A stretch of 64,000 bases of DNA. Origin: Ignavibacteriaceae bacterium. GTDB lineage: Bacteria > Bacteroidota > Ignavibacteria > Ignavibacteriales > Ignavibacteriaceae. A program made the translations under genes and the position numbers. Positions 18,066 to 27,400 of this stretch are shown in pieces. The DNA lies in the NCBI GenBank assembly GCA_013360295.1, contig JABWCL010000020.1:1-64000 (forward strand), written 5' to 3'. Numbering within the stretch: position 1 is the stretch's first letter; each line of letters starts with the position of its first letter. The notes below the pieces were generated by a model that was given only the letters and a program-made list of their open reading frames with translations, ran no database searches and was not told the origin of the DNA.

Positions 18066-18629
18066 ATGACAATCAAAAAAAGCCCGCTTATCCCCTCGCG
18101 CTCTTCTTCTGCACTAATTGTAATTGACTTTCAGGAAAAACTTATCCCGGCCATTTTTAACGCCGGTCAAATTACCGTTAATATCGAAAAACTGCTTTTG
18201 TGTTCTAACATTTTAGGTGTGAGAACATTCTTTACTGAGCAGAATCCGGAAAAACTGGGGGCAACTGCACCAGCAATCCGTAAACTTATCCGGCAAGAAA
18301 AACCGCTGCTTAAAACTGCCTTCAGCGTACGAGGTCAAACAGAGCTATGGGAGCATCTTTCGGAGCACGGGATAGAGCAGGTAATCATTACCGGAATCGA
18401 AAGCCACGTTTGTGTTATGCAGTCAGCATTGGACTTGATCGCGAATGGATATAGGGTCACTCTGGTAGCAGATGCCACGGGTTCCAGATTTAAGGAGAAT
18501 TATGATATAGCCCTCGCCCGGATGAGAGCGGTAGGAGTGGATATTTCTTCCACAGAATCTACAATTTTCGAATTACTTGAAGATTATACATATCCCGAAT
18601 TCCGGGATATATTAAAGATAATCAAATAG
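18066..18629 (+). CDS. Isochorismatase-family cysteine hydrolase
   Basis: This 187-residue protein has the isochorismatase-like (cysteine hydrolase) fold. The catalytic triad is visible: Asp21 in ALIVIDFQ, Lys83 in LLKTAFSV and Cys116 in ESHVCVMQS, with the cis-peptide region GIESHV. The C-terminal VTLVADATGSR is also typical. Members hydrolyse amides or vinyl ethers; the sequence is of the YcaC/hydrolase branch rather than a siderophore isochorismatase, and no siderophore gene is nearby. It starts 9 bases after the C39-like gene and is likely co-transcribed with it. Confidence 0.9.
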   Translation: MTIKKSPLIPSRSSSALIVIDFQEKLIPAIFNAGQITVNIEKLLLCSNILGVRTFFTEQNPEKLGATAPAIRKLIRQEKPLLKTAFSVRGQTELWEHLSEHGIEQVIITGIESHVCVMQSALDLIANGYRVTLVADATGSRFKENYDIALARMRAVGVDISSTESTIFELLEDYTYPEFRDILKIIK

Positions 18630-18646
18630 AGCTAAGTTATTATTTT

Positions 18647-19696
18647 TTAATTACTTGAGCTTTGTTTATTTTCAAGTTTCTTAAGCTTTTCCAATTCAAT
18701 TATTTTTTTATCCAGGATAAGTATCTTGTCTTCAACATCCCGAATAAAACGCTCGAGTACTTTTTCATAAGGTGTCTTATCATAAAAACCACGCTGTTCA
18801 AAGTAGGTCTTAAATAACCAGTTCCTCTTAAGCGCCTCCATGTTTTCAGAGAACTTCTCTGCTCCGATCTTAGTATCCTCAGTAATTTTTATAATATTGT
18901 TCAGCACCATTCCAAAGTTTTTATCCAGATTACTGCTATCCTTTAAGAATGCTCCCAGCAGACCTTTCCCCTGTTCAACATCGTGCACAATATTATCAAT
19001 TTCGAGTACCACTCTGTCCACATTACTCACGATTGATTGAGTACCCAACAGAAGTGAACTGACAACGAGTGAAATTGTATCCAGTTTTTGAGTAATAGAA
19101 CTCAGGCTTGTATCAGTAGTAAGAAGCAGGCTGTTCGCATTATAATAGAACTCATCCCTGGTGAGGAATTTACCGATGCTTCCTTCTCCCCTGTTTACCC
19201 GTGCCACTATTTCAGAGAGGTCTCTGGTCATCTGTTTTGTGAATTCGATAGTGCTCTGTGTCTCTTCCACAATTTTACCAAAACCTAATGGATCTACTCC
19301 CTGGATTACTCCAAAATTTTCAACCGGGGGGGCATTTGTTGAAGAAATGAGAAGGATTATGACCTTATTCCCGACTAACCCCTCTGTTTCGATCGTCGCA
19401 CGAGTATCTGATTTAATAAAACGTTTAACGTCCGCGGAAAGCCTCATTAAAACCTCTACCCTGCCAGTAGAGTCATCCACGATAGAGATACTGCTAACAT
19501 TTCCCACATTAATTCCGCTCAGCCTTACCGCGGCACCTTTGCGTAGTCCTTCGATGGTGTTGAAATACGCCTTGACATTATAACTTTCGGTGAACATCGA
19601 ATCCTTATCCCCGATCAGGAATATGGCTGTCACTAAAAAGGCAGTGCCGATAAAGATAAAAATACCTAGTCTTAATATCGAAGTTTTAGAAGCCAT
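18647..19696 (-). CDS. MlaD/MCE-family lipid transport protein
   Basis: This 349-residue protein is the substrate-binding MCE subunit of an Mla-type ABC transporter. It has one N-terminal membrane anchor (about residues 9-28), then the MCE domain (YNVKAYFNTIEGLRKGAAVRLSG, NVGNVSSISI, IETEGLVGNKVIILL) to about residue 130. A long helical region follows that may form a coiled coil and ends in a charged tail. It acts in the periplasm, passing phospholipids between inner and outer membrane. It is the last gene of the three-gene set with the ATPase and permease, overlapping the ATPase gene by 11 bases. Confidence 0.93.
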   Translation of the reverse strand: MASKTSILRLGIFIFIGTAFLVTAIFLIGDKDSMFTESYNVKAYFNTIEGLRKGAAVRLSGINVGNVSSISIVDDSTGRVEVLMRLSADVKRFIKSDTRATIETEGLVGNKVIILLISSTNAPPVENFGVIQGVDPLGFGKIVEETQSTIEFTKQMTRDLSEIVARVNRGEGSIGKFLTRDEFYYNANSLLLTTDTSLSSITQKLDTISLVVSSLLLGTQSIVSNVDRVVLEIDNIVHDVEQGKGLLGAFLKDSSNLDKNFGMVLNNIIKITEDTKIGAEKFSENMEALKRNWLFKTYFEQRGFYDKTPYEKVLERFIRDVEDKILILDKKIIELEKLKKLENKQSSSN

Positions 19697-20456
19697 CTAT
19701 TTCTCCGTTGGTTTCTTCTATTATGTCAGGACTAAAAAAATTAATTAGAAATGGGTTATTGGAAGAGATCAGCTCATTTAATGAGCCTTCGATCACAACC
19801 TTCCCTTTATGCAGAACAATCGCTCTGTCAGCAATTATTTGAGCACAGATCATATCGTGAGTGACAATTATTGAAGTCATCTTAAGTTCCTGCTGCAGAT
19901 TACGAATGAGTTTACTGATTTCCTTGGTAGTTATTGGATCAAGCCCTGTTGTCGGTTCATCATAAAGCATTATCTTAGGCTCAGTAATGATAGACCTGGC
20001 CAATCCAACTCTTTTACGCATTCCTCCCGATAGCTCCGAAGGCATTTTATCAATGGCGTGCGAGAGATCCACCATCTGGAGCGCCCTTTCGGCTTTAGCG
20101 CGTATTTCTTCTTCACTGAATTTGAAATTTTTCCTGAGAGGAAATTCGAGATTTTCCCTGACAGTCATTGAATCATAAAGTGCCGCACTTTGAAAAAGGA
20201 ATCCAAGATTTTTCCGGTAAGCATCCATTTCCTTCTTTTTCATTTTCAAAACACTTTGACCATATACTTCAATATTACCCTGGTCGGGCTCTAATAAACC
20301 CACAAGGCATTTCAGTAAAACGCTTTTTCCGGTTCCGCTCTTGCCAAACACCACCAGATTTTCCCCTTCGTGAACCTTAACGGAGACACCATCCAGCACG
20401 GTGAAATCACCGAAACTCTTTGATACGTTCTGGATATCTATTATCAGATTGGCCAT
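19686..20456 (-). CDS. Mla-type ABC transporter ATP-binding protein
   Basis: This 256-residue ATPase drives the lipid transporter. Walker A (GKSGTGKS), the Q-loop region (FLFQSAALYDSMTVRENL), the signature LSGGMRKRVGLARSI, Walker B (IMLYDEPTTGLDP) and the switch His (IIVTHDM) are all visible. SGGMRKRVGLAR is characteristic of the MlaF/Mkl branch. It overlaps the permease gene by 13 bases upstream and the MCE gene by 11 bases downstream, so the three are translationally coupled. Confidence 0.95.
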   Translation of the reverse strand: MANLIIDIQNVSKSFGDFTVLDGVSVKVHEGENLVVFGKSGTGKSVLLKCLVGLLEPDQGNIEVYGQSVLKMKKKEMDAYRKNLGFLFQSAALYDSMTVRENLEFPLRKNFKFSEEEIRAKAERALQMVDLSHAIDKMPSELSGGMRKRVGLARSIITEPKIMLYDEPTTGLDPITTKEISKLIRNLQQELKMTSIIVTHDMICAQIIADRAIVLHKGKVVIEGSLNELISSNNPFLINFFSPDIIEETNGEIDGF

Positions 20457-21220
20457 ATAATCAGGGATATTTTTACCAGAACGCTGTCCATTATCAGTAT
20501 TAGTAACGATGAAACGACAACTGAAGAGGTTGAAGCCTTACCTACTCCTTCGGTCCCCTTTTCAGCATTAAATCCCTTAAATGACCCAACCAATCCGACA
20601 ATAAATCCAAAGAAGAAAGTTTTTGCCACGGCAGGCAGCAGATCAACAAAACCAATCGCCTGTATAATTTCTCCTGTGTATAGTTGCAGAGACATAGCCT
20701 GAAGAAGCAGGATCGAAACATAAGAACCAATCAAAGCGATAAAATTAACGTACATTGTAAGCAGTGGCAGGATCATCGTACAAGCAATTATCCTTGTAAC
20801 AACTAAAAACTTGAATGGGTCTATCGCGGACACTTCCATAGCGTCAATCTGTTCGGTAACCCGCATAGAGCCAAGTTCAGCTCCGATGCCTGAACTGACG
20901 CGGCCGGCAAAGATAAGTGCTGTAAGCACAGGGCCAAGCTCTCTTATTACAGAAAGCGCTACCATGGCAGGCAAGACCGATTCAGCCCCAAAGCGGGCGA
21001 GTATTGGATGACTTTGGAGGGCGAGAACAAAACCGATTAAGAATCCGGTAACACTCACAATGGGAAGTGTTTTAACACCGAGTTCCTCCATATGCTTCCT
21101 GATCTCTGCGAATTCATATGGGGGTAAGAGAAAATAGCGGAAAAAGCGCATCATAAACGCCGTCATTCCACCGATCTCAATAAAGAACGCTTTGAGAGAT
21201 TTTCCTGTCGAAGAGACCAT
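20444..21220 (-). CDS. Mla-type ABC transporter permease (MlaE family)
   Basis: This protein of about 258 residues is the inner-membrane permease of the transporter. The MlaE signature is present: VTGFLIGFVLALQS, LARFGAESVLPAMVALSVIRELGPVLTALIFAGRVSSGIGAELGSMRVTEQIDAMEV, and VGSFKGFNAEKGTEGVGKA. About five to six membrane helices follow. ATG at 21220 is preferred; a TTG lies one codon before it. It is the first gene of the permease-ATPase-MCE set and starts after a 77-base AT-rich gap. Confidence 0.94.
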   Translation of the reverse strand: MVSSTGKSLKAFFIEIGGMTAFMMRFFRYFLLPPYEFAEIRKHMEELGVKTLPIVSVTGFLIGFVLALQSHPILARFGAESVLPAMVALSVIRELGPVLTALIFAGRVSSGIGAELGSMRVTEQIDAMEVSAIDPFKFLVVTRIIACTMILPLLTMYVNFIALIGSYVSILLLQAMSLQLYTGEIIQAIGFVDLLPAVAKTFFFGFIVGLVGSFKGFNAEKGTEGVGKASTSSVVVSSLLILIMDSVLVKISLIIWPI

Positions 21221-21297
21221 CAATTAATTAAGTTAATATCTGTGCGAATTAAATTATAAAGATAATTAATTTTTTACTATTGAAATAAAAATTTAAT

Positions 21298-21657
21298 CTA
21301 AAATGCATTTTCAATATGATTCAGCCTGTAACCCTTATCTTCATCAAAAAGTATCGCTATCGCGTCAAATCTGCACTCACATTCGCTTAATCCCTTGTCG
21401 TAGAGATAAGCTGCCCCCATTTTTCTAACCTGCTGCTGTTTATTTTTTGTAAATGCATATTCCGGCTCCCCATAGTTCAGGTTGAACCGGCTTTTAACTT
21501 CGACAAAAACCAGTACCCCATTATCCCGGCATACTATATCGATTTCACCCTTGCCAAAGCGGTAGTTCTTCTCAAGGATCTCAAAACCCTTTTCCTGCAG
21601 GTACTCTGCTGCGATCATCTCGCCCAGTTTTCCTCTATTCTTTCCCGAATAGCTCAT
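21298..21657 (-). CDS. yraN: YraN family protein (UPF0102, endonuclease-like)
   Basis: This 119-residue protein has the restriction-endonuclease-like fold of UPF0102: KNRGKLGEMIAAEYLQEKGFEILEKNYRFGKGEIDIVCRD, then VFVEVKSR, the GEIDIV...EVK pattern of a PD-(D/E)xK site. Its cellular role is not firmly known. It overlaps the end of rnhB by 23 bases; yraN is often found next to rnhB in other genomes, which supports the call. Confidence 0.92.
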   Translation of the reverse strand: MSYSGKNRGKLGEMIAAEYLQEKGFEILEKNYRFGKGEIDIVCRDNGVLVFVEVKSRFNLNYGEPEYAFTKNKQQQVRKMGAAYLYDKGLSECECRFDAIAILFDEDKGYRLNHIENAF

Positions 21658-22258
21658 ACTGCTCCATTTTCTTTAAAAAACTCAATCTGTGATGGGGCGT
21701 AATTCCAAGTTTCAAGATTGCCTCTCTATGAAACTTAGTCGGATACCCTTTGTTGCTGCTCCAGCCATAACCGGGGTGAAGCAGTTCCAGGTCAGTCATT
21801 ATTTTATCACGGACCACCTTAGCCAAAATAGAGGCAGCCGCAATTGACTCTGACTTCCCGTCCCCTTTCACAATACACTCGCATCGTATTTCCGTTTTTA
21901 TTTTCTTGTTCCCGTCCACTAATACAATATCAGGCAGAACCGAAAGGGCTGTGACAGCCTTCTTCATTGCTGTGAGTGAAGCGTTCAGAATATTAATCTT
22001 ATCAATTTCCGTGTTACCAATGACTGAGATGCTGTATGCCTCAGCCTTTTTAATTATCTCCGAAAAAAGTTCGTTTCTTTTTGAAGCAGAAAGTTTCTTT
22101 GAGTCATCCAACCCATAAACCGGCGAATCACTGCGCAGTATAACCGCCGCCGCCACCACGGGCCCCGCCAATGGTCCCCTCCCCGCTTCATCAACTCCCG
22201 CGATAGACGCAAACCCTCCGAGTCTGAAATTCTCGTCAAATTGTTTATCTACCGGCAT
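21635..22258 (-). CDS. rnhB: Ribonuclease HII
   Basis: This enzyme of about 207 residues removes ribonucleotides from DNA and cuts RNA in RNA-DNA hybrids. Visible motifs are GVDEAGRGPLAGPVVAAAVI (catalytic Asp-Glu), LVDGNKKI, KGDGKSESIAAASILAKV and GYGWSSNKGYPTKFHREAI. ATG at 22258 is chosen; a TTG at 22270 would add four residues. The start lies inside the last codons of the UbiA gene and the end overlaps yraN, so three genes are tightly packed. Confidence 0.96.
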   Translation of the reverse strand: MPVDKQFDENFRLGGFASIAGVDEAGRGPLAGPVVAAAVILRSDSPVYGLDDSKKLSASKRNELFSEIIKKAEAYSISVIGNTEIDKINILNASLTAMKKAVTALSVLPDIVLVDGNKKIKTEIRCECIVKGDGKSESIAAASILAKVVRDKIMTDLELLHPGYGWSSNKGYPTKFHREAILKLGITPHHRLSFLKKMEQYELFGKE

Positions 22259-23081
22259 AGAGAGCAACAATTCCCATTAACATAATGATTTTAAGATTTC
22301 TGCTAACAGATCTCAGAGAAGTAGCTTCAGTTGAATTTACCAGTTGTTTAAGCGAAAAAATGAGGAACGGGTGTACAAGGAGGAAAACTACAAGCAGGTA
22401 ATTGATATTATAGTATCCCATAAAAAAGGGCAAGGCAGAAGTAAAGATGAACAGCGATGAAATATTAATGACCACAAGCAGTGCAATGTTTACACCGTAC
22501 ACTATCGGAAAGGTCCGTGCTCCCCCTTTCCGGTCACCCTCTATATCCTGAATATCCTTAACCACTTCCCTTAAAACATTTGCCAGTCCCGCAACGACTG
22601 CGGGAATAAATGCGTGCTCAGTTTCTCCTCCGAGAACAGCCCCGTAGATAAACGCTGTGCCAGTGAGCAACCCAATAGTTAGGTTGCCAGAAAACGGAAG
22701 TCTTTTTAGTTTGAATGAATAGGCCACAAGCGTCAACTGAGTGAATATCACGATCAGAAACACTGTGATGGATATAAAGTACGCAAGTAATAACGCCGAA
22801 ATTGTGAAAATATAAAAAAACAAAAAGGCTTGTCTGACAGTAAATATTCTGGCAGGTAATGGGCGGAGAGGGCTGTTTATTCTGTCTATCTCCAGATCCA
22901 TTATATCGTTAAAGATATTCCCTGAAGCAGTAGTTAAAAATGCCGCTAATATACCTGCACTAAACTCCAATGTAATCTCGAGGCCTCCTGACAGAAAGTA
23001 AGACAGGCTCACAGTCACGATTGTTATCAGGCAATTTCCCAGCCGGATTAAATTAAAAAAGCTTTTAATGGAATTGATTAT
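22245..23081 (-). CDS. UbiA-family prenyltransferase (geranylgeranylglycerol-phosphate geranylgeranyltransferase-like)
   Basis: This membrane protein of about 278 residues transfers a prenyl chain from a diphosphate donor. The first Asp-rich motif is NIFNDIMDLEIDRINSPLRPL and the second is VKDIQDIEGDRKGGARTFPI, with about eight to nine membrane helices. NSPLRPLPAR resembles archaeal-type (di)geranylgeranylglyceryl phosphate synthases, whose relatives occur in Bacteroidota; a menaquinone or heme prenyltransferase is less likely. The first ordinary start in frame is GTG at 23018, but that cuts into the first helix. The frame stays open upstream and encodes SFFNLIRLGNCLITIVTVSL, a normal UbiA N-terminus, with no ATG, GTG or TTG. 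An AGG at 23089-23091 precedes ATA at 23081 by 7 bases, so I place the start there tentatively. Confidence 0.85.
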   Translation of the reverse strand: MINSIKSFFNLIRLGNCLITIVTVSLSYFLSGGLEITLEFSAGILAAFLTTASGNIFNDIMDLEIDRINSPLRPLPARIFTVRQAFLFFYIFTISALLLAYFISITVFLIVIFTQLTLVAYSFKLKRLPFSGNLTIGLLTGTAFIYGAVLGGETEHAFIPAVVAGLANVLREVVKDIQDIEGDRKGGARTFPIVYGVNIALLVVINISSLFIFTSALPFFMGYYNINYLLVVFLLVHPFLIFSLKQLVNSTEATSLRSVSRNLKIIMLMGIVALYAGR

Positions 23082-23123
23082 TTTACTACCTGATAAATTT
23101 AAAATGATAAAAACTTAACTGAA

Positions 23124-24413
23124 TTGAAAAAAGATATTATTTCCAAATATCTCGCGAAATATCAATACGGAAAATATACAATTGAAAAGAATTTTTCGTC
23201 GTTAAAAAAAGCGGTTGTAGTAGTACCCTGCTTTAATGAATCGGATAATCTGCCGGTTTTAATCCAGTCGCTCTCCCAAAATTCTCCTGAATCCCTTAGC
23301 GCGACGGCGTTTTTATTCGTAATCAACAGTAATGTTAACACGGCGCCCGGCGTTAAAGAGGACAATCTGCGGGCTATAAATTTTCTAAGAAACCGGATGA
23401 ATCAGTTTGATGGCAATCCGGGTGGTCTATCTATTGGAATTATTGATGCCTCATCAAATGGATACGCGCTTGATGATAAAACCGGAGGTGTAGGACTTGC
23501 TCGTAAAATAGGTATGGATGCTGCTCTATCGTTCCTCTGCGGAGACAATATCAACGATGGCCTGATCGTGTCACTGGATGCTGATTGTACGGTATCGCAA
23601 AGCTACCTCGAAACAATTTTTGCTTCGATGGCTGATAAGACTGACTTTGCGACCATAAGATATTCTCACCAGGCTTCATCTGACGTTGAGATCAATAATT
23701 CAATTATAGCGTACGAAATTTTTCTCCGGTATTATTATTTAGGACTCACATACGCAGGCTCCTCCTACGCACTCCACACAATTGGGTCTGCGTTCGTTTG
23801 CCGACCGGGAATCTACATGAAGTGTGAGGGGATGAATAAGAGAAAGGCAGGAGAAGACTTTTACTTCATTGAAAAAATGGCAAAACAGGGCTCGCACAAG
23901 TATATTAAGAATTGTGCTGTGTATCCTTCTCCCCGCCCTTCAGACAGAGTACCTTTTGGTACAGGGAAGGCTGTTCAAAACCATCTCCTCAATCCTGAGA
24001 AAAGAAACCTTGTTTACAACCCGGAGGTATTCTTGATTTTAAAAAGATTTCTTGAATTGCTTTCCGGGCTGAGATCTGAAACAGAGCGTTTTATGTATCA
24101 ATGCAATAAAATTGATAAGGCTGTCGTCCGTTTCCTGGAGATTAATAATTTCAAAAGTCAGTGGATAAATATTCTGGGGAAAACGGCGAAAGAGGACCAG
24201 TTGGAGCGTCAAAAACGCCTCTGGTTTGATGGATTCAGGACTCTAAAATTTGTCCACTACCTTAGGGATAATGGGTATCCCAATATAGCATCCGGCGCTG
24301 CTCTTTCTCGGCTAATTTCTTTAGCAAAAGAAAAGATGAATTTACCTGAGGCCGAGGGTCGCCTACTTCACGACCCTCAGACTGCAATAAACTATTTGAG
24401 AGAGATTACTTAG
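23124..24413 (+). CDS. Glycosyltransferase family 2-like protein
   Basis: This 429-residue protein has a GT-A fold. Visible parts are AVVVVPCFNESDNLPVLIQSL (nucleotide-sugar binding start) and IVSLDADCTVSQSYLETI (DxD-type metal site near residue 150), followed by an acceptor region with NKRKAGEDFYFIEKM, which resembles the ED motif of inverting GT2 enzymes. No membrane helix is evident, so it is likely a soluble or peripheral enzyme. The acceptor is unknown. The start is TTG at 23124; the ATG upstream runs into a stop after three codons. It is divergent from the UbiA gene and convergent with sprA. Confidence 0.85.
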   Translation: MKKDIISKYLAKYQYGKYTIEKNFSSLKKAVVVVPCFNESDNLPVLIQSLSQNSPESLSATAFLFVINSNVNTAPGVKEDNLRAINFLRNRMNQFDGNPGGLSIGIIDASSNGYALDDKTGGVGLARKIGMDAALSFLCGDNINDGLIVSLDADCTVSQSYLETIFASMADKTDFATIRYSHQASSDVEINNSIIAYEIFLRYYYLGLTYAGSSYALHTIGSAFVCRPGIYMKCEGMNKRKAGEDFYFIEKMAKQGSHKYIKNCAVYPSPRPSDRVPFGTGKAVQNHLLNPEKRNLVYNPEVFLILKRFLELLSGLRSETERFMYQCNKIDKAVVRFLEINNFKSQWINILGKTAKEDQLERQKRLWFDGFRTLKFVHYLRDNGYPNIASGAALSRLISLAKEKMNLPEAEGRLLHDPQTAINYLREIT

Positions 24414-24418
24414 AATCA

Positions 24419-27400
24419 TCAGGGTTGAATTGATATCCTGACATCCAGACCCGCCTCGTTGATGGTCGTAGGAGGTATCCTCGCCGCTCCCTCAGGTTCA
24501 GTGGTGGATCGTTTATAGAATATTGAAAGAGATACCCTGGAACTAATAATATACTTCACACGCGGTTCAAGCGAGGTTCGTGTTGTTCCGTCCTGCGGTG
24601 TGCCATTCTCATCAAATTTATTCATATCGAAAATAACCGTCGAGTTCTTTGTGTTCGTATAGGAGAATGAAAACTCGATATCGTTCTTAAGTGATATTCC
24701 GAAAAGTGGCACTTCAAATCCCGACTTCGAATAGTTAACACTAATACCAACGTCCCTGGAAAAACCTTCAGTAACATTCTTCGTCGTGACGCTGAGATCA
24801 TAGCTGTTCCTTGTCGAGTATTTGACGCTGCCGGTTAGATTACCCTCCCACAGGGTATTGAATGTTATGTTCATTCCAAGCAACGGCTGGAATCCATATG
24901 AGATCTTCTGACTTTGTGTCACCTGAGTTCCATCAGGATTAAGTTTCCATCCTTCAGTGTATTCTGAACTATAAGAATGGTCAAGGGAGACACGCTTTGT
25001 ATAATTCTGGAAGAATGTAAATTTTTCAATTCCGTCCCAGGTTATTCTCCAGTTAGGCCTCGGAATATAGTTCATAAATTCCTGCATAAAACCAAACTTA
25101 GAAAGTACCGGCATTGTCTCAAAACCGCTGACAAAAGCCTGGCTCAGGTTTTCAGCAGGATCCGGAGCTTTGGGATTATACTTGGCAGCAACCTCCTTTA
25201 TTCCGCTCTTAAATACACTGAGGAAAAATACCGGAGGAATCGTTAGAAATGAACGGTTCAGGCTTCCTGTGGAGGTAATGTTTGTGACATTCATATTACC
25301 AAGGCTGTCGGTAACAATTGATTTGCTCTTATTCATAGACCAGCCAACTTTCCAGTTCACGTCAATCCTTGCGCCTTCCCAAAGGGGACGTGCAGTCTTC
25401 AGATCAATTGAATTCCTTTGCGAGAAGTTATCACTGAGATTTCCTTTTAGTGCTCTTGGCCCAACGTCATTACTCAAGCCAAGCATAAACGCACGGTTAG
25501 GTCCCATATCAGGACGGTACAAATAACCCCAGAAATTATTGAAACCGGTACCGACACCGCGTACACCGGATGCGGACAAAGAGTTGTCGTTACTAACTCC
25601 GAAGGAAATGCTTTCATAATCAACGATAGCATATTTAAATACCATTTTGAAAAAGCTGAATGCACGCGTCAGAGAAGAGGGTTTAGCTGCAACTGTATCA
25701 GCAGGCACATCAGTGATCACGGCTCCGGTGCTATCTGTTACATCTTTCTTAACTTCACCACCGTCCAAACCGGCACGATTTCTTGGGTCTCTCGCAGGCT
25801 GCTGAACCTGACTTTTCTGATCTGTGGTTGTTTCTCCGAAAAGTGGTTCCATAAGCGCTTTCCAACGGACAGTAAGCGATCCGTTTATTCTGTTATTATA
25901 ACCGGCGCTTCTTCCGAGATCTTCCTGCTGGAAATTGTTCTGCCAGGAATAACGGACGTTATAGCCAAGACTAATCGTAAAGTTCTTCCCTATGTTCCAG
26001 ATGGAAGGGAGTTTAGGAGATGTCTTAACATCAAATGTCTGATTAAAATTGTAATCTCTTCCGAAGAAATCTTTTGTTAAAACATCTTTCCAGATCCGGC
26101 TTTCAGGCCTTTCAAATCCTGTCTGGTCAAGTTCAAGATAAGCGAGGGTTGAAACAGCATCAAAAGAATATGAAGTGGATACGTTAAAGAAACCACCCTC
26201 CGTGATCTTCCAGTTGAAACTGAATCCCCTTGTTGTCGAGAAATCTCTTGACACTCGGGAGTCAGAAGTAGTCGTAAGAGTCGGACGGGTAATATTTTCA
26301 TTCCGGTTCCTTTTCGCGGTCATATTATAACTGAAACTCTGAGGCGCATAATAAATTTTCAGATTCTTATAATCCGTGAACCAGGTAATGAAATCACCGA
26401 CATAAGGAATATTCGCGGGATAAAATGAATAGTCTGGGCTCAGATTCACAGCGTAGTTCATATTCCCGTTCCAGACCCATCCCATATTAGCCAGTGTAGA
26501 CGGATTTCTGCTGAACGTTTTATTGTAGGTGAAGCCAAAAGTCATCGAATTAAAAGTATCGCGAATAAGCCAGTGATTACTCGGGATCTTTATTTTAATA
26601 TTGCTCAGAGTATAGGAATCCGAGATATTAACGGTTTGTGCATCTGATGCTAACTGGTTGACAGTTTTATCAATTTCTTCCTGGCTAAGTGTGTTCTGCG
26701 ATTCCAGTTTCTGTTTCATCTGATCCTGTGCCTCGGATATCCTGATATCAGTGCTTGGAAGATAGAGCGGCTTGCCGACAGATTCAGTGCGCGAATAATT
26801 TAACCTCAGGTTGCTTCCCTGTGAATTTACCGGAAGTAACTTGAGCAGATCGATATCAGCGGAAAAGCCCCAGTTCCTCGCTTCCGTCCTCGATCCGAAT
26901 CTCTCGGCTAACCTGTGGAAGTACGGATCCGTCTCGGCAATATTAAAATTCAGGGTCATAATATCAGCGAACTTGACCGAAGTTGATGCGCTGTAAGCCC
27001 AACCCGGAGTATCATCCGCACCGATAACCCTCAACTCATTGACCCAAACCTCACCACTTGTTATTCCCGTTCCGTTCGGGGGAGGGATTTCATCATAACG
27101 GTTCTGGACACCTACGGAGAGAAATTTCACCTGTGTAAGGGTTGGATTGCCTTTGATCAGATAATAGCTTCCCGGCTGATCGGTAACGGGCAATTTGAAT
27201 ACTGCATTCGCCGAATCTCTTGTCTGCTTGATGGCTGTGAGATCCTTAAACGGAATTGTAATCTCTTGCCAGTCCGGTTGTAATGGTTTCCTGAATTCAT
27301 AATAGTTATTGGAATCAGTACCGAATCTGAAATATACATCGGTGGCGTGATTAGTAATACTCTCGAAATAAGATATACTATTCCAATCTGGATTAATGTC

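Noticed and set aside
18630-18661. Bidirectional terminator between the isochorismatase and MCE genes (AGCTAAGT / ACTTGAGCT).
   Set aside because: The stem is short, AT-rich and interrupted by a bulge, and it overlaps the MCE stop codon. Too weak to report as a feature.
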